Both the position numbers and the translations under genes were made by a program. Positions 56,847 to 64,000 of a stretch of DNA of 64,000 nt are shown in pieces. A model generated the notes under the pieces. It saw only the letters and a program-made list of their open reading frames with translations, had not been told where the DNA came from and made no database searches. Source of the stretch: Azorinus chamasolen (lineage: Eukaryota; Mollusca; Bivalvia; Cardiida; Solecurtidae); assembly GCA_963576725.1 (NCBI GenBank), contig OY755252.1, forward strand, positions 43,935,552 to 43,999,551. The letters run 5' to 3'. Numbering within the stretch: position 1 is the first letter of the stretch; every line of letters starts with the position of its first letter.

Positions 56847-57025
56847 CTCAGAAGCTGTCTCATCAGGGTCTGCACTATTTACAAGTTGATTGTGCAACCA
56901 ATGCACTCCACAGCAGTGATTACACAGCGATATACTTGTACACAGTGAAGATATATGTAATTGTACAACAGGGCATGGGTAAAGAAGGAGAAATGTATTT
57001 TAAAATTCAGCAAGCGAAGGGTTAA
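56847..57025. mobile_element. Right half of a TTAA MITE abutting the PLE
   Basis: Starts inside the PAL core (AGCTGTCTCATCAGGGTC) and runs to AGCAAGCGAAGGGTTAA (TTAA 57022-57025). The left half is missing, so the PLE 3' junction falls at the palindrome centre. Confidence 0.72.
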
Positions 57026-57249
57026 TATATCATTATAAATTAATTTAATTAATATTTATGATGACATTATTTCTTACAGCAAATCAACATCTAATCGAAG
57101 AGTTATAAAATGGGGGGGGGGGGGTACAAGACAGCGACATCCATTATCGTTTGTGTAACTGTCTAGCAGTGTGTCATAGATAATTTAACACCATTTTCAC
57201 ACCTTGCTGTGACCCTTTTGTGTCGTGACACAATAATAATAATATTTCG

Positions 57250-58400
57250 TCTTAAATATTTGTACGTTATGGGAATGCTATATACAGCTCGAACAGCAAC
57301 ACAAGGAAACAGCAAATATACATAACTATAAAAACATCAAGAGACGCACATAGACAAAACAAACATGCAATAGGGGGAATATGGAAGTACCGCCTTGGAA
57401 CGGTCAGTGACAAAAGTTACTGAGGGTTAAACCGGTTTATGGGCGCCCAACCTCACACTTATTCCATCCCCACCCTAAAAGACAAACAGTGTAAATAAAC
57501 GTATCCCCTCTCCGACTAATCTACAACAACCGCGACTGCAAATACAGTGGTAAAGTGCATGTATAACGAAAACATTTAAGTGAACAAACTGTATCCACCT
57601 ATCGCTAGTGTACTCAATGATTAAGCTGCAAATAGAGTAACTGTAGAAAAGTAATAAAGGGTACGACAAAAACGAAATAGTACAGATATCCGACGTTCTC
57701 CTTCCATTTCTGGATTTAAGAGGTCGCCTTCATAGAGTACTTAACTTTTCTTGTCGGCGTACATGCAAAGAGGCCATCGTGATTGCCAACTGCACAACCA
57801 AACATGCAGTATGTTGTAGTACTACAGGATCATATCCCTTTTTAATGAATTTGTTAACATATTTGATGAACAAATTGAGAAAATGCATATGTCCAATAAT
57901 TTTATGAAGTTTGTAAATCACATCACCATAAAATCCAGGATGTGAAAGACCGTGTCGCAGCAGCGCCTTGGTACTTGCCAATAAGCGAGAGATTTCGATA
58001 GTAAACTTTAGAGAAAGGTTTTCTTAGTTTATGGTATCTATATCCTTGCTTAAGCAGTTATTTTTCAGTTAAAATTAGATTTCGACTGTTAAAATCGTCA
58101 ATAGATGAACAAGCTCTAGCAAAACGAATAAGTTGATATATAAAGCCCGTAAGATGAAGCACGGGGAACATCCCCGTCAAGATGAGGAAAATTTACAATA
58201 TTAAAATCAAAATCATCTCTTTTGTCATATATTTTAGAAGAAATCATTCCATTATCAATTTTAAGGTCTAGATCAAGAAACGCTGCATAATTGTCGGACG
58301 GGTTAGCTTTATTCAATTTGAGTTCTTTAGGATAAATTGTAGGAATCAGAGCATCAGAGAATGGGTTATCTAAGTTAAAAATATCATCCAAATATACCAA
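57250..58400 (-). mobile_element. Naiad subfamily B fragment, 5' truncated at YLDD
   Basis: Minus strand: YLDDIFNLDNPF (about 58395), ELKLNKANPSDNYAAFLDL, DGDVPRASSYG, IRFARACSSID, thumb, KYVNKFIKKGYDP and the B tail to about 57290. At 57257-57285 a plus-strand scrap encoding RYGNAIY abuts the minus tail, a strand switch. A run of 13 G precedes it at about 57112. Confidence 0.82.
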
Positions 58401-58679
58401 GAGGTGATATGTTAATTCAAACAGACAAGATTATAATATTCTCCCGGAGGCTCTCTGTTCAAATTCGACGGTCCCGTCGTCTCGGTTTCTATTTTTCGAT
58501 TGGACTAACGTCATTTGTAAATCGATGGAACTGAACAGGCTATATTTTGGTCTATGACAATCACCGCCCTTGTAAGAATATTTGCTTCCTGGCTTGATTT
58601 TATCAAAAACACATTTCGTCAGCGGTGGATTACATGTAAATTAATAAAACTGATAAATCAACGTCTCTTGTATGCGGCC

Positions 58680-58760
58680 TCATTGACGTCATTGGTAAGC
58701 GCGACGTCTCTAGAGTGATTAGAATTGACCTTTGCAGGATCAGGCGCGGGTTCGCATGCA
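58680..58760 (+). repeat. tRNA-like SINE remnant, copy 2
   Basis: ATTGGTAAGCGCG and GGGTTCGCATGC, collinear with 14150-14245. Confidence 0.45.
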
Positions 58761-59257
58761 GCTATAGCCATTTTTGTCTTATTTGAATAATAATTAATTT
58801 GGTGAATTTTCTGTTAGATCTATTCCGTCATCATAATTTTTCTGCATATTTACAGAAAATGAAAATAGTTCCATGGTTATATAATCACTACGCCTATCTA
58901 CTAACCTGATAAACAGTCTACTACCGGAAGTAACCTAATACACCTAAGTTTATCTGCACCCCCTTTATTATTTCACTAGAGAAGCCTGATGACTGGATAA
59001 ACGCTTTTTCTGGGTCCATACGTTTTTATTTAGTCACTGAAATTAACAAGAGAAGTTCAATGTCTTGAAGGCTTAATTTTCAAATGAAGTTATCAATTTC
59101 TGACTGAAAGAGTTTAACTTTAATCTAGAGTGGTGCAAACATATGATGTTTGCAAAGCAAACAATGCAGACGCTGATGAGAAAACCTCTAGAAAAACAAT
59201 CGTCAGGGTCATCACACTTAGCAGATGTCTTATAGACTGGAGTCCTACCTTTTGTAA

Positions 59258-59446
59258 GGCTTTGTCCCTGGTTCTTGTGTCTCTTTTGGTGTTTTCTGTT
59301 TTCATTTCGTGTGTGTGTGTGTGTGCGTGCGTTTGGGTGTATGGTTGTGTGTGTGTGTATGTGTGTCATGCTGTCTATCGGTGTTTTGGTGGTGGTTGCG
59401 TCTTGCATGTGGCTTTGCCTGCTTGACTTTACTACTTTTCCATTAA
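59258..59446 (+). mobile_element. Naiad A tail end inserted after duplication
   Basis: GGTTCTTGTGTCTCTTTTGG, TG run (about 59313-59370), GCTTGACTTTACTACTTTTCC. The paralogous site near 15332 is uninterrupted (TTTTGTAAGGGTTAAATATT). Confidence 0.78.
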
Positions 59447-60091
59447 ATATTTTAATTTTATTTGATATCTGAGGCGATTTCTGATATAAAATAGAAATAT
59501 ATTCGGAACACATTACAGGCACACTGTACGTGTAAATTAGGTGAATTCTAATCAGTCATAAAACATTCTTTTAAAAATTGATCCGGATCAAACTGCTTGA
59601 ACGTGTTTACCCTTACTCCATGAATATTCATGTCAGAAATGATGGTATCGTGAATATTTTAAAATGACATATAAACACATGAATGTTAAATTGCGAAAGT
59701 AGGAACTATAGAATCAGATCTATTTTATTTCATAAACAGAGCAGTTGATCAGATAGCTCAGGATTACACTGTACAGTAGCAATCTGATCTAGTTCTACTC
59801 TGTATGCAAAAGCATAGAAATGAGTATTTACGAGGGAAAGGGTTCAAAGTTATTTTTCAGTGTTTCAACGTACATTGTTTTAAGTGTATTTTGCTATTAT
59901 TGGTTAATTTCAATGTGTATTTTATAGCAATTTGCATGTACTATTTGTGGGCACCTTATAATTTCCATACAAACTGACCAAACTTTTACCTGTAATATTT
60001 AAAGTAAGTATGGACTCTCAAGGAGCAAAAAAGAAGAAATATTAAATCAAAATTATATGTAACAAACAAGGGCATACACATTATCATTGAA

Positions 60092-60690
60092 AGTACAAAA
60101 ATGAGTCATGCAGGAAACACCACATACAGAACAAACAGCCGCCCGAACAGCAACACAAGGAAACAGCAAATGTACATAACTATAAAAAACATCAAGTGTC
60201 GCACAAAGACAAAACAAACATACAATAGGGGAAAGATGGAAGTACCGCCTTGGAACGGTCAGTGACAAATGTCACTTGGGGTTAAACCGGTTTTTGGGCG
60301 CCCAACCTCACACTTATTCCATCCCCACCCTTAAAGACAAACAGTGTAAATAAACGTATCCCCTCTCCGACTAATCTACAACAACCGCGACTGCAAATAC
60401 ATTGGTAAAGTGCATGTATAACGAAAACATTTACGTGAACAAACTGTATCCACCTATCGCTAGTGTACTCAATGATTGAGCTGCAAACAGAATAACTGTA
60501 GAAAAGTAATAAAGGGTACGACAAAAAAGAAATAGTGCAGCTATCCGACGTTCTCCGTCCGTTTCTGGATTTAAGAGGTCGTCTTCATAGAGTACTAAAC
60601 ATTTCTTGTCGGCGTACATGCAGAGAAGCCAGCGTGATTACCAACTGTAAAAAGGTTGACAACCAAACATGCATATTTTATATTATGACA
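60092..60690 (-). mobile_element. Naiad B tail fragment, paralog
   Basis: Counterpart of 15992-16660 without the R283 insertion; folded block at about 60235-60300. Confidence 0.8.
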
Positions 60691-60976
60691 GTGTAATGTC
60701 TACGCCCCGTGTTGTCTCTGTTTGTGTAAAATGGTTGAAAGAACTGTATTTATGTTCAAAATTTAAGAACACATATAAATGATGGTAATATTAAACAAAA
60801 TGTTCGTATGAATGTGGCTATTCCTGTTTTACATATTTACGTCTAACTACTGCTTTCTGGACCTTCTTCCTTATCAGTATCTACATTAACAGAAGTTGAC
60901 GAGCAAGCCGATCAAATCATGTTTTTATTCTTATATTAGACCCTTTCATAAGAACAGCTAGTTTGACATAAATATG

Positions 60977-61378
60977 CTGAAAATGGGTGATCCTTCGAAA
61001 GCAAAGGTAGAAATGCAAAAAGAGATAAATGCAGACTCGGTTTTATTCGGTTTTATTGAGTCTGTTCATGAGTACTAATTAAAGGTGCAACACTACTCAC
61101 GCCCCCGATCACCGGCTTAAGCATTATACAATTTTCAAAACTAATAACATCAAAACTAATGATCCCGAAGGACCAGAAAATATAACAACACTGCGAATGA
61201 AATATGGGACGACTGTTTACGGCCGCCACACAAGCACTTAACACCTGCTGTTGTGAAGTACATATATTCTGAAAATAGGTGATCCCTCAAAAGAAAAAGT
61301 AGAAATGCAAAGAGAGAAAATTATTGACTCGGTTTGTTGAGTCTGTTCATGAGTAGTAATTAAAAGTGCAACACTGCT
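60977..61378 (-). repeat. R283 dimer, paralog
   Basis: Unit starts at about 60978 and 61268, with a small GGTTTTATTC duplication near 61040. Confidence 0.75.
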
Positions 61379-61662
61379 CTATTTTGTACTCTACATGATC
61401 TCAGAACACACATTGGCAAGATCTCTTAACATCAAAGATTCATTATGAAAATTCTTTTTATTAAGGAAGGCATTGATTTTATTGACCTCCAAACTATATT
61501 CAGAGACAAAATGTAATTGACCCTACATGTAATTCTACATACTTTAAAAATACAGAACCACCAATTATCTGCTTCAAGTATAACACACCCATCAGAAATA
61601 TAATTTTCAATCACGAAACTATTCTTGCCGACCTTAATATCAATGATAATATGCTTGACAGT

Positions 61663-61665
61663 TGA
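61663..61665 (+). other. UGA at first Cys of CxC motif (site 2, paralog)
   Basis: Reads NMLDS-UGA-HCATSK. Not independent of 17625 because the segments are duplicates, but still unmutated. Confidence 0.65.
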
Positions 61666-61837
61666 CATTGCGCCACCTCAAAAGTACAAATATGAGGCAT
61701 GCAGGAAACTACACATACAGAACAATGGAATTATTTTTCTAACATTTATGACTATGATTTTGGTATTGTAAATTTCTTGAAGGATATTTCCCCATTTTCC
61801 CATCTTACGAGGTTTTCATATCTCAGCTTGTTATGTC

Positions 61838-63133
61838 TCCCCCATTTATGGGGAGACATATTGTTTTTGCCAGAGTTGTCTGTCCGTCCGTTCGTCCGCC
61901 CGTCCGTCTGTCTGTCCGTCACAAACTTGTGTCACGCGTATCTCTGAAACCAGTTAGGCTAGAGTCACCAAATTTCACAGGAATTTTGACCAGCATGAGT
62001 TGTTGTGCACGTGGGATTTTTGAATTGTCTCCCCCTGATAACTTTGGAGTTATTGCCCCTGATGACTTAAAATTAGAAAAACATTGTGTCGCGCGTATCT
62101 CTGAAACCGCTTGTACTAGAGTCACCAAACTTCACAGGAATGTTCACCAGCATGAGTTGTTGTGCACCTATGTTTTTTTAATTGTCTCCCCCTGATAATT
62201 CTTGAGTTATTGCCCCTGATATGAACACTTAAATTTATACAAACTTTGTGTCACGTGTATCTCTGAAACCAGTAGGGCTAGAGTCACCAAACTTCACAGG
62301 ATTGTTCACTAGCATGAGTTGTTTTGCACTTGGGTTTTTTAATTGTCTCCCCTGTTAACTTTGGAGTTACTGCCCCTGATGATTTAAATTAGACAAACTT
62401 TACTTAGTGTTATGCATATCTCTTAAACCACTAGGGCTAGAGTCACCAAACTTCACAGGAATGTTGACCAGCATGAGTTGTTGTGCACCTGGGATTTTTG
62501 AATTGTCTCCCCTTGATAAATTTGGAGTTATTGCCCCTGATATGATTACTTAAAATTAGAGAAACATTGTGTCATGCTTATCTTTAAAACCACTAGGGAT
62601 AGAGTCACCAAACTTCGCAGGAATGTTCACCAGCATGAGTTGTTGTGCACCTGGGTTTTTTGAATTGTCTCTCCCTGATAATTCTTGAGTTATTGCCCCT
62701 GATATGATAACTTAAAATTAGAGAAACTTTGTGCTGCACGTATCTCTGAAACTAGTAGGGCTAGAGTCACCAAACGTCACAGGAATGTTCACCAGCATGA
62801 GTTGTTGTGCATCTGGGCTTTTTAATTGTCTCCCTCTGATAACTTTGGAGTTACTACCCCTCATGACTTAAAATAAGAGAAACTTTACTTTAGGTCGTGT
62901 GTATCTCTGAAACCACTAGTACTAGAGTCACCAAACTTCACAGGACTGTTGACCAGCATGTGTTGTTGTGTACCCGGAGTTTTTGAATTGTCTCCTCCTG
63001 ATAATGTTGGAGTTATTTCCTCTGATGACTTAAAATTATATTCTGATAAGTTTTGAGTTACAGACATTACACTTGTGTATTGGACAGAGGATGGGAGGGG
63101 GAGACATCTGTTTTGTGACAAAAAACAAACCTC
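61838..63133 (+). repeat. GTC element with about seven 160-bp internal tandem repeats
   Basis: Starts GTCTCCCCCATTTATGGGGAGAC, a perfect terminal hairpin given here as arms GTCTCCCC and GGGGAGAC, then GTCCGTCC-rich DNA. The unit contains GTATCTCTGAAACCA, AGAGTCACCAAACTTCAC, CAGCATGAGTTGTTGTGCAC and TTGGAGTTATTGCCCCTG, recurring near 61939, 62092, 62256, 62415, 62577, 62738 and 62898. Ends GGGGGAGACATCTG ... CCTCTAG. The empty paralogous site is at 17800. Confidence 0.8.
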
Positions 63134-63367
63134 TAGTTCTTTTTGCTAGAGCGTGGTCTTAACAATCGATATCTCATTTTAACTGAAAAGCTGCTAAAGC
63201 AAGGATATAGGTATCATATACTACGAAAATCAGTCTCTGAATTTTATCATCGAAATGTCACACTTATTGGCAATTATGAGTGCAATCTTAGAGCGCTCCT
63301 GCAACATATTACACATCCGGAATATGATGGTGAATTGATTTACAAACTTCAGAATATACATGACGTA

Positions 63368-63608
63368 CTTCACAGCAGCAGGTGTTAAGTGCTTGCGTGT
63401 CGGCCGTAAAGGTCGCCCAGTACTTCGCTTTCGGGATCACTAGTTTCGATGTTATAAGTTTTGAAAAATTCTGCTTAAGACGGCACTAGGGGGCGTGTGT
63501 TGTATTGCACTTTTAATTACTACTCATGAACAGACTCAATAAAACCGAGTCTGCATGTATCTCTTTTGGCATAGCTACTTTTGTTTTTGAAGGATCAACC
63601 GCCTTCAG
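63368..63608 (+). repeat. R283 insertion in Naiad C, paralog
   Basis: TACTTCACAGCAGCAGG to CCTTCAGAATATT; counterpart of 18033-18282. Confidence 0.76.
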
Positions 63609-63835
63609 AATATTCGTAAAATTATTGGATATACCTATGTTTTTACTTTGTTCTTTCAATATGTTCAAAATTATTAAAAAGGGTTATGATCCTATAGTAC
63701 AACAACATACTGCATACTGCATGTCTTGTTGTCAACCCGTTTACAGTAAACAATTACACTGCCCTCTTTTCATGTACGCCGACAGGAAAGGTTTAGTACT
63801 CTATGAAGACACCCTCTAAAATGCAGAAACTCGTA

Positions 63836-64000
63836 CCTTTATTTACACTATTTGTAAAGCTAGGGTGACTTTGAGAGAAGTGTGAGGTTAGGACGTCCGT
63901 AAACCGGTTTAAACCCCCAGTGGTGTTTTTGCTACTGACCGTGCCAATGCGGTGCTCTCTTTGTCACCCTTCCTTTTGTTAGCCTTGTGTCTGTGTTTGT
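63836..64000 (+). mobile_element. Naiad A tail, cut by window end
   Basis: TTGTAAAGCTAGGGTGAC, folded block with GGACGTCC (about 63892), GGTTTAAACC and CAGTGG..CTACTG, then TTTGTCACCCTTCC. Continues beyond the window. Confidence 0.8.

Larger units (their letters stand above)
61383..63833 (+). mobile_element. Naiad subfamily C remnant, paralog with GTC element inside
   Basis: Same order as 17345-18490: KEGIDFIDLQTIF, CxC with UGA at 61663, FPHLTRFSYLS region, then the GTC element (61838-63133), FARAWS.., YLILTEKLLKQGYRYH, YHRNVTLIGNYECN, R283 (63368-63608) and the C-terminal part. Confidence 0.78.
58405..63835 (+). repeat. Segmental duplication 1, copy 2
   Basis: Direct-orientation partner of 13880-18490 (see there). 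Its left edge abuts the inverted Naiad B fragment, and its right edge abuts a Naiad A tail. Confidence 0.85.

Overview
The window looks like repeat-dense animal DNA, most likely from a marine bivalve mollusc (a clam). It is AT-rich, has no bacterial-type gene packing, and is filled with Penelope-like retroelements (PLEs), MITE-type DNA elements, foldback palindromes and TG microsatellites. The clam guess rests on the PLE type: copies of the N-terminal-endonuclease 'Naiad' group whose reading frames carry in-frame UGA where cysteine is expected. Such selenoprotein Naiads have been published for clams and spiders. No rRNA, intact tRNA, CRISPR or bacterial operon is visible.

Layout. 1-13.4 kb: a pile of broken Naiad copies on both strands (subfamilies A and B, named here), a 283-bp repeat (R283) and a hairpin-ended 'GTC' element. 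13.9-18.5 kb: a segmental duplication whose direct partner is at 58.4-63.8 kb. It holds a tRNA-like SINE remnant, Naiad tails, R283 and a third Naiad subfamily (C). 18.7-27.7 kb: quieter DNA with foldback hairpins, TA-flanked mariner/pogo-type MITEs, a TTAA-flanked MITE and a possible first exon. 27.7-43.9 kb: two copies (LTIR-A, LTIR-B) of a 6.1-6.5 kb element with long terminal inverted repeats. They lie in opposite orientation about 3.6 kb apart, each with a perfect 5-bp target duplication and no recognisable transposase. 44.8-47.1 kb: the best-preserved subfamily B Naiad, inserted into a tandem repeat. 49-54.3 kb: the only convincing host-gene sequence, three exons of a probable type II membrane protein (DUF1647-like), whose first exon may lie 30 kb upstream. 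54.3-57 kb: a TIR element and a canonical PLE with the C-terminal order. 57.2-64 kb: another inverted Naiad B piece, then the second segmental duplication copy.

How the parts relate. The Naiads encode endonuclease and reverse transcriptase in the permuted order (Cys cluster + GIY-YIG, CxC linker, RT). All copies here are dead through frameshifts, stops or truncation, yet three UGA positions coincide with expected cysteines. Three tail subfamilies share a folded 3' block with compensatory base changes. R283 always ends at the same 3' point, has variable 5' ends and forms head-to-tail dimers, so it is probably mobilised in trans by a retroelement. Comparing the duplicated segments gives filled/empty site pairs for several insertions, which date those events after the duplications. 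Names such as R283, GTC element, LTIR, PAL, R4 and Naiad A-D are labels used only in this annotation.
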